Assembly: GCA_035938395.1 (NCBI GenBank)
Contig: DASZGY010000128.1
Span: 1-40,753 of the forward strand
Length of the DNA: 40,753 nucleotides
Source: JALZAA01 sp035938395
Lineage (GTDB): Bacteria > Actinomycetota > Acidimicrobiia > IMCC26256 > JACDBD01
Direction of reading: 5' to 3'
The notes beneath the pieces were generated by a model. It ran no database searches. It was given only the letters and a program-made list of their open reading frames with translations, and was not told the DNA's origin. The position numbers were made by a program, and so were the translations under genes. Numbering within the stretch: position 1 is the stretch's first letter; every line of letters starts with the position of its first letter. Shown here piece after piece: positions 32,350 through 40,414 of the stretch.

Positions 32350-32799
32350 GTGCCGGGGCGTGCGCGGGTGGTCGTGGTCGTTGCGGTGCTGAGCGTGGCG
32401 TCCGGGTGTGGCGGTGGCGACGGCAGCTCGTCGAAGTCCAGGCCCCGGTCGGGCGGTGTCACGGCGAGGGCGGCGCAGTTCGCCGCGTGCGCGCGGACGT
32501 CCGACTACAGGGTGGTCCGACCCGAGCCGCCGAACGAACGGACCGACTTCCTGCACGAAGCGGGGTTCACGTTCGCCGAGGTCGACGTCGAGGAGCCCCC
32601 GCTCCTGTTCTTCTCCGCGATCGTCGACTTCTTCCCGAGCCGCTCCGACGCGACCCGGGCCAAGGAGACGATCGGATCGTCCCTGGCCGGGCCGTCGACG
32701 GTGCAGGAGAACGACGTCGTCGTGCATTACACGGACGACCTCGGCACACCCAAGCGGCAGGCGGTCGAGGACGTCGTCAACCGCTGCCTCCGCCGCTGA
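32350..32799 (+). CDS. Putative lipoprotein, function unknown
   Basis: A 149-residue protein with a hydrophobic signal (VVVVVAVLSVASGC) whose ASGC resembles a lipobox, followed by a Gly/Ser-rich linker and a small alpha/beta domain with two further Cys. I recognise no family. GTG at 32350 has GGAGG (32340-32344) 5 nt upstream; a GTG at 32347 is also possible. It lies 33 nt before miaB, which has its own promoter, and diverges from the GNAT gene. It occupies the recA-miaB interval where recX is found in many actinobacteria, but it does not resemble RecX. Confidence 0.65.
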   Translation: MPGRARVVVVVAVLSVASGCGGGDGSSSKSRPRSGGVTARAAQFAACARTSDYRVVRPEPPNERTDFLHEAGFTFAEVDVEEPPLLFFSAIVDFFPSRSDATRAKETIGSSLAGPSTVQENDVVVHYTDDLGTPKRQAVEDVVNRCLRR

Positions 32800-32819
32800 T
32801 CCACGAACTCCGCCGTCCG

Positions 32820-32825
32820 TAGACT
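32820..32825 (+). promoter_or_regulatory. Leaderless -10 box of miaB
   Basis: TAGACT ends 7 nt before the ATG of miaB (32833). CTGATC (32796-32801) is a weak -35 at 18 nt. No Shine-Dalgarno. Confidence 0.5.
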
Positions 32826-32832
32826 GATCGGG

Positions 32833-34221
32833 ATGCCGGACCCCCGCCGTTTCTACATCCGCACGTTCGGGTGCCAGATGAACGAGCACGACTCCGAGCG
32901 GATCGCCGGGCTGTTGGCCGCCGACGGCATGCGGCACACCGACGACATCGAGCAGGCCGACGTGGTCGTGTTCAACACGTGCTGCGTGCGCGAGAACGCC
33001 GACAACAAGCTGTACGGGCATCTGGGCCGGGTGAAGGCGCTGAAGGAGCGGCGGCCCGAGGTGCAGATCGCCGTGGCGGGCTGCCTCGCCCAGAAGGACC
33101 GTGAGCTCATCGTCGAACGGGCCGGGCACGTCGACGTCGTCTTCGGGACCCACAACCTCGCGCACGCGCCGGCCTTGCTCGAGCGGGCGCGGCTCGAAGG
33201 GCCGATCGTCGAGATCCTCGAGGAGCACGAGGCCTACCCGTCGGCGCTACCCGCCCGCCGGGACGTCGCCCACTCGGCGTGGGTCACGATCCAGATCGGC
33301 TGCGACAACTCGTGCACGTTCTGCATCGTCCCGATCGTGCGGGGCCGCGAGGTCAGCCGGCGCCTGGGCGATGTCGTGCGCGAGATCGAGGAGCTGGCAG
33401 CCGACGGCGTCACCGAGATCACCCTGCTCGGACAGAACGTGAACTCGTACGGGCGCGACCTCGGCGCCGGTCAGTACGCACCGCGCTTCGCCGACCTGCT
33501 GCGGGCGGTCGACGCCGTGGACGGCATCCGACGCATCCGGTACACGTCGCCGCATCCGAAGGACCTCCGCCCCGAGACCATCGCGGCGATGGCGGAGTGC
33601 GACGCCGTGTGCGAGCACCTGCACCTCCCGCTCCAAGCGGGCAGCGACCGCACGCTCGCCCGCATGCACCGCGGGTACACCGCCGAGCGCTACCTCCGGA
33701 AGCTCGCCTCAGCCCGCGACGCGCTCCCCGACCTCGCCGTGACCACCGACCTCATCGTGGGTTTCCCCGGCGAGACCGACGACGACTTCCGCCGGACGCT
33801 CGAGGTCGTCGACGAGGCGGGGTACGACGCCGCGTACACGTTCGTGTTCTCACCCCGGCCGGGAACGCCCGCCGCCGAGATGTCCGATGCCCTCGTCCCA
33901 CACGAAGTCGCCCAGGAGCGGATGCGCCAGCTGGTCGAGGTCGTGGAGCGCCACGCCCTCCGACGTCACCGGGCGCGCGTCGGCCGGGTCGAGGAGGTGC
34001 TGGTCGACGGGCCCTCGAAGAAGGATCCGTCGGTGCCGGCGGGCCGCACACGCCAGAACAAGCTGGTGCACTTCGCCGCATTGGACGGGGCGGGTGAGCC
34101 GGGCGCGCTCGTCGACGTGCGCATCACCGACGCCGCGCCGCATTGGCTGCGCGGCGACGTCGTGCGGATGGTCGCGCCGGCGCGGCGAGCCCGGATCCGG
34201 ATCCCTGTCGCAGCGGTGTAG
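32833..34221 (+). CDS. miaB: tRNA-2-methylthio-N6-dimethylallyladenosine synthase MiaB
   Basis: A 462-residue radical-SAM methylthiotransferase that completes ms2i6A37 in tRNAs, acting after MiaA. N-terminal cluster cysteines are in TFGCQMNEHDSE (C14), NTCCVRENA and VAGCLAQKD; the radical-SAM motif is CDNSCTFC (C157, C161, C164). A TRAM domain ends the protein. GCQMNxxDSE and CTFCIVPxxRGxExSR separate it from RimO. It is followed directly by miaA, so both steps of the A37 modification are adjacent. Confidence 0.95.
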   Translation: MPDPRRFYIRTFGCQMNEHDSERIAGLLAADGMRHTDDIEQADVVVFNTCCVRENADNKLYGHLGRVKALKERRPEVQIAVAGCLAQKDRELIVERAGHVDVVFGTHNLAHAPALLERARLEGPIVEILEEHEAYPSALPARRDVAHSAWVTIQIGCDNSCTFCIVPIVRGREVSRRLGDVVREIEELAADGVTEITLLGQNVNSYGRDLGAGQYAPRFADLLRAVDAVDGIRRIRYTSPHPKDLRPETIAAMAECDAVCEHLHLPLQAGSDRTLARMHRGYTAERYLRKLASARDALPDLAVTTDLIVGFPGETDDDFRRTLEVVDEAGYDAAYTFVFSPRPGTPAAEMSDALVPHEVAQERMRQLVEVVERHALRRHRARVGRVEEVLVDGPSKKDPSVPAGRTRQNKLVHFAALDGAGEPGALVDVRITDAAPHWLRGDVVRMVAPARRARIRIPVAAV

Positions 34222-35144
34222 CCACGGTCACGCACCTCGCTCTTGTCGGGCCCACCGCATCGGGGAAGTCGGCGCTCGCCCTGGGCGCCGCGCACTCGCT
34301 CGGCGATGTCGAGATCGTGTCGCTCGACTCGATGCAGGTGTACCGCGGGCTCGATATCGGGACGGCCAAGCCGACAGTCGCCGAACGCGCCGTCGTGCCG
34401 CATCACCTCGTCGACGTCGCCGATCCCTCCGAGGAGTGGTCGGCCATGCGTCACCAAGCCGCGGCGCGCGCCGCCGTCGCCGGCATCGAGGCGCGGGGCA
34501 GGCGTGCTCTCCTCGTGGGCGGGACCGGCCTGTACTTGCAGGCCGTGGTCGACGACCTGCGCTTCCCGGGCGAGGACCCCGACCTGCGGGCCGAGCTCGA
34601 CGCGTGGACGGCGGAGCCGGGCGGTGTGGCGGCCGCGTACGACGAGCTCCGGCGGCGCGACCCCGACGCCGCCGAGAAGGTCGACCCGCACAACGCCCGC
34701 CGCATCGTCCGGGCGCTCGAGGTGATCCGGCTGACGGGGAAGCGGTTCTCCTCGTTCGGGCCCGGGATCGACCAGTTCGGCCCGACGGCGTTCCCGGTGC
34801 AGATGGTCGGCGTCTGGGTTCCACGCGACGTGCTGAACGCTCGCATCGCGACACGGTTTGCGGCCATGCGAGACGCCGGTCTCGTCGACGAGGTGCTCGG
34901 GCTGCTCGACGGCTCACCGCTGTCGCGCACCGCGAGCCAGGCGATCGGCTACAAGGAGATCATCGGCGCGATCACCGACGACGGCTCGCTCGACGACGCC
35001 ATCGACACCGCCGTCAGGCGGACCCGGTCCTTTGCCCGGCGCCAGCGGATGTGGTTCCGGCGCGACCCTCGGATCACGTGGCTCGGCGCCACCGACAATC
35101 CCTGCGCCGTCCTGCCGGCCGTGCTGGCAACCTGGAGCTCATGA
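34143..35144 (+). CDS. miaA: tRNA dimethylallyltransferase MiaA, start codon uncertain
   Basis: MiaA transfers a dimethylallyl group to A37 of tRNAs reading UNN codons. The P-loop GPTASGKSAL, then SLDSMQVYRGLDIGTAKPT, DVADPSEEWSA, GGTGLYLQAVVDDL and the C-terminal RTRSFARRQRMWFRRD are all typical. The only canonical in-frame start ahead of the P-loop is TTG at 34143, which overlaps miaB by 79 nt and adds about 27 residues that look like antiphase translation of miaB. Homologues begin a few residues before the P-loop, near 34224-34233, where the codons read GCC ACG GTC ACG CAC. A rare ACG or GTC start, or a sequence error, is possible. ATGA overlap with dapF. Confidence 0.85.
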   Translation: MAARRRRADGRAGAASPDPDPCRSGVATVTHLALVGPTASGKSALALGAAHSLGDVEIVSLDSMQVYRGLDIGTAKPTVAERAVVPHHLVDVADPSEEWSAMRHQAAARAAVAGIEARGRRALLVGGTGLYLQAVVDDLRFPGEDPDLRAELDAWTAEPGGVAAAYDELRRRDPDAAEKVDPHNARRIVRALEVIRLTGKRFSSFGPGIDQFGPTAFPVQMVGVWVPRDVLNARIATRFAAMRDAGLVDEVLGLLDGSPLSRTASQAIGYKEIIGAITDDGSLDDAIDTAVRRTRSFARRQRMWFRRDPRITWLGATDNPCAVLPAVLATWSS

Positions 35145-35983
35145 GTCCCCGCAGCCTTCGGGTCTCCAAGCTGCACGGAGCGGGCAACGACTTCCTGGTG
35201 ACGGTGAGCGCGGCCGACCGCGGCCCGGACGCCGCCGTCGTGGCGCAGCTGTGCGACCGTCATCGCGGGATCGGCGCCGACGGGCTCGTGACCCTGCTCC
35301 CCGGCCGGCACGGTGCCGACTGCACCATGGAGCTGCGCAACGCCGACGGCAGCCGGGCCGAGATGAGCGGGAACGGGATCGGGTGCCTTGCCTGGGTCGC
35401 GGTCCGTGAGCGGATCGGCGACGGGAAGCGGCTCGTCGTCGACACCGGCGGCGGGCGACGCGACGTCGAGCTCGACGTAGACCCGGCGACGGGCGAGCTC
35501 GTCGGCGCCACCGTCGATATGGGGCCCGTCACCTTCGAGCCGGCCGAGATCCCGCTCGACGCGCCGAGCGCGCTCGACCTCGAGGTCACGTTCCACGGTG
35601 TGACGTACCACGGCGACGCCGCCGGCATGGGCAACCCGCATTTCGTGCTGCTCGTCGACGATCCCGAGACGACACGGGTCGTTCAACACGGTCCCCATCT
35701 CGAGACCGACGCCCGCTTCCCGCACCGCACGAACGTCGAGTTCATCGCCGTCACCGGGCCGGACGAGCTCGCGATGCGCGTGTGGGAGCGTGGCGTCGGG
35801 GAGACGCTCTCGTGCGGTACCGGCGTGTGTGCGTCGGCCGCCGTCGCTCACCGCCGTGGGCTCGTCGGCGAGCATGTCACCGTGCATGTGCGGGGCGGCA
35901 CGCACAAGGTCGACCTGGCCGAGACGATCCGGCTGCACGGTCCGGTGAGGCACGTCTTCGACACCCAAGTGAGCGTGGCGTGA
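35141..35983 (+). CDS. dapF: Diaminopimelate epimerase DapF
   Basis: A 280-residue PLP-independent epimerase converting LL- to meso-diaminopimelate, the peptidoglycan and lysine precursor. The two catalytic Cys are in MSGNGIGC (C82) and SCGTGVCA (C225). KLHGAGNDFLV near the N-terminus and GMGNPHFVLLVDD are family blocks. ATG overlaps the miaA stop (ATGA), with GGAG upstream, and the stop overlaps hflX (GTGA). This is the usual miaA-dapF-hflX order of actinobacteria. Confidence 0.95.
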   Translation: MSPRSLRVSKLHGAGNDFLVTVSAADRGPDAAVVAQLCDRHRGIGADGLVTLLPGRHGADCTMELRNADGSRAEMSGNGIGCLAWVAVRERIGDGKRLVVDTGGGRRDVELDVDPATGELVGATVDMGPVTFEPAEIPLDAPSALDLEVTFHGVTYHGDAAGMGNPHFVLLVDDPETTRVVQHGPHLETDARFPHRTNVEFIAVTGPDELAMRVWERGVGETLSCGTGVCASAAVAHRRGLVGEHVTVHVRGGTHKVDLAETIRLHGPVRHVFDTQVSVA

Positions 35984-37335
35984 GCAATCGCGAAGGACGC
36001 CAGCGCCGCCGTCTCACCGCCACCGAGGTCGACTTCGGTGTCGTCGAGCAGCGTGCGCTCCTCGTCGGCACCGGAACGGGCACGCACTCGCTGGACGAGG
36101 CGGAGGCGAGCCTGTCGGAGCTCGGGCTCCTCACCGACACCGCCGGTGCCGCCCCGGTCGAGTCGGTGCTCCAACGTCGTTCGTCCCCTGATCCCGCCAC
36201 CTACATCGGCGCCGGGAAGGCCGACGAGCTGCGCGGCCTGGCCGATGCGCTCGACGTCGACGTGGTGGTCTTCGACGACGAGCTGACACCCGCGCAGCAG
36301 CGCAACCTCGAGAAGAAGCTCGGGCGCGACGTCGTCGACCGCGTCGCGCTGATCCTCGACATCTTCGCCCAGCACGCCCGGAGCCAGGAGGGCATGGTGC
36401 AGGTGGAGCTGGCGCAGCTGCGCTACCGGCTCCCGCGCCTCCGTGGCCGCGGCATCGAGCTGAGCCAGCAGGCGGGCGGCATCGGCACCCGCGGCCCGGG
36501 CGAGACGCAGCTCGAGGTCGACCGGCGGCGCATCCAGCGACGCATGAACAGGCTCGAGGGCGAGCTGAAGCGTCTCGCCCAGACCCGGGCCACCCAGCGC
36601 AAGGCCCGCCGGCGCCGCGAGCTCCCGACGATCTCGCTCGTCGGCTACACGAACGCCGGCAAGTCGACGCTGCTGAACCGGTTGACGCACGCCGACGCCC
36701 TCGTCGAGGACCGCTTGTTCTCGACGCTCGATCCCACGACCCGTCGCCTGCAGCTCCCGGGCGGCGAGGTCGCGCTGCTCAGCGACACCGTCGGGTTCGT
36801 GCGGCGTCTGCCGCACCAGCTGGTCGAAGCCTTCCGGTCGACGCTCGAGGAGGTCGCCCAGGTCGACATGCTCGTCCACGTCGTCGACGCCGGCGCGCCC
36901 GACGCCGAGCAGCAGATCGAGGCCGTTCGCTCGGTGCTGCGTGAGATCGGCGCGAGCCACCAACCCGAGCTGCTCGTCGTGAACAAGGTCGACCTCGCCG
37001 ATCCGGGTGTCGTCGACGACTTGGTGTCGGCGCACCCGGACGCGATTGCGGTCTCGGCGACGACAGGTGAGGGCGTCGAAAAGCTCGACGAGGTCCTCGC
37101 CGCCCGGTTGCGGGCGCTCGACCCGGTCGTCGAGCTGGCCGTGCCGTACGAACGGGGCGACGTCATCGCCGCGCTCCATCGCGAAGGTGACGTGCTCGTC
37201 GAGGTGCACGGTGACCACGAGACCCGCGTCCGTGCCCGAATCCCCGAGTCGGGTGTCAGCCGCTTCCGCGAGTTCGTGGTGCAGAACGGCGGAGGCGGCG
37301 GCGCAACCGCCGGATCGCCGAACGGGCCCGGGTAG
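35980..37335 (+). CDS. hflX: GTPase HflX
   Basis: A 451-residue HflX, a translational GTPase-like factor that binds 50S subunits and splits stalled ribosomes. The N-terminal HflX domain has TYIGAGKADEL and FDDELTPAQQRNLE; a helical linker with GGIGTRGPGETQLEVDRRRI follows. The G domain has G1 GYTNAGKST (about 221), G3 in SDTVGFVRRLPHQLVEAFRST and G4 VNKVD. GTG overlaps the dapF stop. Ten nt separate its stop from dapC, which has its own -10. Confidence 0.94.
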   Translation: MSNREGRQRRRLTATEVDFGVVEQRALLVGTGTGTHSLDEAEASLSELGLLTDTAGAAPVESVLQRRSSPDPATYIGAGKADELRGLADALDVDVVVFDDELTPAQQRNLEKKLGRDVVDRVALILDIFAQHARSQEGMVQVELAQLRYRLPRLRGRGIELSQQAGGIGTRGPGETQLEVDRRRIQRRMNRLEGELKRLAQTRATQRKARRRRELPTISLVGYTNAGKSTLLNRLTHADALVEDRLFSTLDPTTRRLQLPGGEVALLSDTVGFVRRLPHQLVEAFRSTLEEVAQVDMLVHVVDAGAPDAEQQIEAVRSVLREIGASHQPELLVVNKVDLADPGVVDDLVSAHPDAIAVSATTGEGVEKLDEVLAARLRALDPVVELAVPYERGDVIAALHREGDVLVEVHGDHETRVRARIPESGVSRFREFVVQNGGGGGATAGSPNGPG

Positions 37336-37338
37336 CCT
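37333..37338 (+). promoter_or_regulatory. Leaderless -10 box of dapC
   Basis: TAGCCT overlaps the hflX stop and ends 7 nt before the ATG of dapC (37346). No Shine-Dalgarno and no clear -35. Confidence 0.48.
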
Positions 37339-37345
37339 GCGATTC

Positions 37346-38500
37346 ATGGCCGCGACCGGGTTCGTCCCCCCGCCGTACCCGCACGACCGCTTGCGCGAGC
37401 TGCGCGCCGTGGCCGAAGCCGTGCCCGGCGGCCTCGTCGACTGCTCGGTCGGCACGCCGGTCGATCCCATGCCCGAGGTCGCGCAGCGCGCCCTCTCCGA
37501 CGCCGCGGCCGCCGCTACCGGGTATCCGCCCGCGATCGGCGCGCCCGCGTACCGGGAGGCGGCGGCGGCGTGGATCCGCCGGCGGTTCGGTGTCGCGGTG
37601 TCGTCCGACGCCGTCCTCGCCTGCATCGGCACCAAGGAGCTCGTTGCGTCGTTGCCCCGGCTGCTCTCGCTGCGTGATCCCTCGCGCGACACGGTCCTCT
37701 ACCCGGGTGTCGCCTACCCGACGTACGAGATGGGCGCCCGCCTGGCCGGCCTGCGCGCGGTACCCGTACCGCTCGACGAACGCTGGCTCCTCGACCTTTC
37801 CCGCATCAGCGAGGACGACGCCGCCCGCGCCCTCGTCGTCTGGGTGAACGAGCCCGGCAATCCCACCGGCGCGTCCGGTGGCGCCGGGCATCTCCGGGCC
37901 GTGGTCGACTGGGCGCGGGAATGCGGTGCCATCGTCGCCAGCGACGAGTGCTACGCCGAGTTCACCTACCGCGAGTCCGGGGCGCCCGCCGCGCCGGCGA
38001 CCGCGCTGGCGGCGGGCCACGACCGGGTGCTCGCCGTCCATTCGCTGTCGAAACGGTCGAACATGGCCGGCCTCCGGGCCGGGTTCGTTGCCGGCGACGC
38101 CGCCCTCGTCAGCTACCTGGGGGAGATGCGCAAGCACGCCGGGCTCATGACGCCGGCGCCGGTGCAGGCGGCCGCGGCGGCCGCGCTCGCCGACGACGTC
38201 CACGTCGACGAGCAGCGCAGCCGCTATGCGGAACGGCGCGCGCGGGCGCAGAAAGTCCTCCTCGACTGGGGTCTCGTCCACGACGGCGGCCCGTCGACGT
38301 TCTACCTGTGGCTCCGCTCCACCGACGGCCGAGAAGACGGGTGGTCGATCACGCGCCGCCTCGCCGAGCAGGGGCTGCTGGTGGCGCCGGGCGACCTCTA
38401 CGGCCCTGACGGCTCGGCGCACGTGCGCCTCTCGCTCACGCAGACCGACGACCGCCTCGCGCTCGCGTTCGAACGCCTGGCGGCAAAGGAGCGGGTGTGA
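37346..38500 (+). CDS. dapC: N-succinyldiaminopimelate aminotransferase DapC
   Basis: A 384-residue fold-type I PLP aminotransferase making N-succinyl-LL-2,6-diaminopimelate. The PLP Lys is in HSLSKRSNMAG (K236), NEPGNPTGA carries the Asn of the cofactor site, ASDECYAEF the Asp and Tyr, and RLSLT near the end the substrate carboxylate Arg. The N-terminal PPPYPHDRLRELRA and SVGTPVDP are typical of actinobacterial DapC. Its place before dapD and dapE (GTGA overlap with dapD) fixes the assignment better than sequence alone. Confidence 0.9.
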   Translation: MAATGFVPPPYPHDRLRELRAVAEAVPGGLVDCSVGTPVDPMPEVAQRALSDAAAAATGYPPAIGAPAYREAAAAWIRRRFGVAVSSDAVLACIGTKELVASLPRLLSLRDPSRDTVLYPGVAYPTYEMGARLAGLRAVPVPLDERWLLDLSRISEDDAARALVVWVNEPGNPTGASGGAGHLRAVVDWARECGAIVASDECYAEFTYRESGAPAAPATALAAGHDRVLAVHSLSKRSNMAGLRAGFVAGDAALVSYLGEMRKHAGLMTPAPVQAAAAAALADDVHVDEQRSRYAERRARAQKVLLDWGLVHDGGPSTFYLWLRSTDGREDGWSITRRLAEQGLLVAPGDLYGPDGSAHVRLSLTQTDDRLALAFERLAAKERV

Positions 38501-39324
38501 GCGACCTCCGCGAGCAGATCACGCGCCTCTGGAACGGACGCGACGACCTCGAGGCCGTGATGCCGCCCGCCGAGGCTCGCGCCGTCGTGCACGAGGCGAT
38601 CGAGCTCCTCGACCGGGGCGAAGCCCGCGTCGCGGAGGTGGTCGACGGCGAGGTCGTCGTGCACGAATGGCTGAAGCAGGCGATCCTGCTGCTGTTCCGG
38701 CTCGAGGGCCTCTCGGTGATCGAGGCCGGGCCGTTCGAGTACCACGACAAGCTCCCGCTGAAGCACGACTACGCGTCGGCGCGAGTGCGGGTGGTCCCCG
38801 GTGGATCGGCGCGCTGGGGCTCGTACCTCGGCCCGGGCGTGATCCTGATGCCGTCGTACGTGAACATCGGCGCGCGCGTCGGCGCCGACACGATGGTCGA
38901 CACGTGGGCGACGGTCGGCTCCTGCGGGCAGATCGGCGAGCGCGTGCACCTGTCCGGCGGCGTCGGCATCGGTGGCGTCCTCGAACCGCCCCAGGCGGCG
39001 CCGGTCATCGTCGAGGACGACGCGATGATCGGCAGCCGGTCCATGATCACGCAGGGCGCGCGTGTCGGTCAGGGCAGCGTGCTCGGTGAGGGTGTCATCC
39101 TGAACCCCGCGATTCCGGTGATCGACGCGCAGACCGGCGACGAGGTCGCTCGGGGCGTCGTGCCCCCGTGGTGCATCGTCGTGCAGGCGACCCGGAAGCG
39201 CGAGTTCCCGGGCGGCGAGTTCGGGCTCCCGTGCGCCTTGATCCTGCGTCGCCTCGAACCGGGGGAGCGCGCCGACAAGGCGAAGCTGAACGAGATCCTG
39301 CGTGAGCACGGCATCGCTTCCTGA
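38497..39324 (+). CDS. dapD: Tetrahydrodipicolinate N-succinyltransferase DapD, proteobacterial type
   Basis: A 275-residue succinyltransferase, a trimer with a left-handed beta-helix. It follows the E. coli-type enzyme almost throughout: GEARVAEVVDGEVVVHEWLK near the N-terminus, ILMPSYVNIGARVGADTMVD then TWATVGSCGQIGERVHLS, and GGVGIGGVLEP. The length equals the E. coli enzyme (274), whereas mycobacterial DapD is a separate, longer subtype (about 317). GTG overlaps the dapC stop. The end overlaps dapE by 23 nt. Confidence 0.93.
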   Translation: MSDLREQITRLWNGRDDLEAVMPPAEARAVVHEAIELLDRGEARVAEVVDGEVVVHEWLKQAILLLFRLEGLSVIEAGPFEYHDKLPLKHDYASARVRVVPGGSARWGSYLGPGVILMPSYVNIGARVGADTMVDTWATVGSCGQIGERVHLSGGVGIGGVLEPPQAAPVIVEDDAMIGSRSMITQGARVGQGSVLGEGVILNPAIPVIDAQTGDEVARGVVPPWCIVVQATRKREFPGGEFGLPCALILRRLEPGERADKAKLNEILREHGIAS

Positions 39325-40405
39325 TCTCATCGACGCGCCGGCGGACGACCTCCTGCTGCTGACGGCATCGCTGGTCGCGGTGCCGTCGGTCAGCCGGCAG
39401 GAAGGCGAGCTCGCCGACCACATCGAGCGGCGCCTCGCCGAGCGAGCGTCACGGCTGGGGCTCACCCGGGTCGGCAACACGGTGATCGCGCGCACGGAGC
39501 TGGGCCGCGAGCGCCGGATCGTGCTCGGGGGTCACCTCGACACCGTGCCCGCCAACGGCAACGAGGTGCCGCGGCTCGACGGGGACGTGCTGCACGGGCT
39601 GGGGTCTGCGGACATGAAGGGCGGGCTCGCCGTGCTCCTCCGCCTGGCCGAGGAGATCAGCGACGGCCGGGAGCCGCGCTTCGACTGCACGCTGGCGCTC
39701 TACGAGGGGGAGGAGATCGCCGACGAGTTCAACGGCCTCCGCCACGTGTTCGCCGAGCGGCCGGACCTGCTGGCCGGTGACTTCGCGGTGCTGCTCGAGC
39801 CCACGGGAGACCACATCGAGGCGGGCTGCCAGGGGACGCTGCACCTCCGGGCGAACTTCGAGGGCGAGCGCGCCCATTCGGCGCGCCCCTGGAAGGGTCG
39901 CAACGCCATCTACGCCGCCGCCGACGTCCTGGAGCGTCTGGCCGCGCACGAGCCCGACACGGTGCTGGTCGACGACTTGCCGTACCGCGAGTCGTTGCAG
40001 GTCGTGCGCATCGAAGGGGGCGTCGCCAACAACGTCGTGCCCGACGAGTGCACGATCGTCGTCAACCGCCGCTTCGCGCCGAAGTACTCCGTGGACGAGG
40101 CGCGGGCGCAGGTCGAGAAGCTGCTCGAGGGGGCGGACCGGGTCGAGGTGATCAACGCCTCACCGGCGGCACCGCCGAATCTGGGTCATCCGCTCACGGC
40201 GGAGTTCGTAGAGGTCCTCGGCCTCGACGTCGAGCCGAAGCTGGGCTGGACGGACGTCGCCCGCTTCGCCTCCCGCGACATCCCGGCCGTGAACTTCGGG
40301 CCCGGTGACCCCGACGTGGCGCACACCGCCGACGAGCTGGTCACCCGGGCGTCGGTCGAGCAGTGCTACGCCGCGTTCGCCCGGTTCCTCGGCCTCACCG
40401 CGTGA
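39302..40405 (+). CDS. dapE: Succinyl-diaminopimelate desuccinylase DapE
   Basis: A 367-residue M20 zinc peptidase that releases LL-diaminopimelate from its succinyl form. Metal ligands are in GGHLDTVPA (H78, D80), GSADMKGG (D104), YEGEEIADEFNGL (E137/E138) and the final His in DVAHTADE. The lid/dimerisation domain has EGERAHSARPWKGRNAI. GTG at 39302 lies within the end of dapD and is the start that keeps the family N-terminus, so translation is coupled. It ends 9 nt before the convergent lexA. Confidence 0.93.
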   Translation: MSTASLPDLIDAPADDLLLLTASLVAVPSVSRQEGELADHIERRLAERASRLGLTRVGNTVIARTELGRERRIVLGGHLDTVPANGNEVPRLDGDVLHGLGSADMKGGLAVLLRLAEEISDGREPRFDCTLALYEGEEIADEFNGLRHVFAERPDLLAGDFAVLLEPTGDHIEAGCQGTLHLRANFEGERAHSARPWKGRNAIYAAADVLERLAAHEPDTVLVDDLPYRESLQVVRIEGGVANNVVPDECTIVVNRRFAPKYSVDEARAQVEKLLEGADRVEVINASPAAPPNLGHPLTAEFVEVLGLDVEPKLGWTDVARFASRDIPAVNFGPGDPDVAHTADELVTRASVEQCYAAFARFLGLTA

Positions 40406-40414
40406 GCGGCCTGG

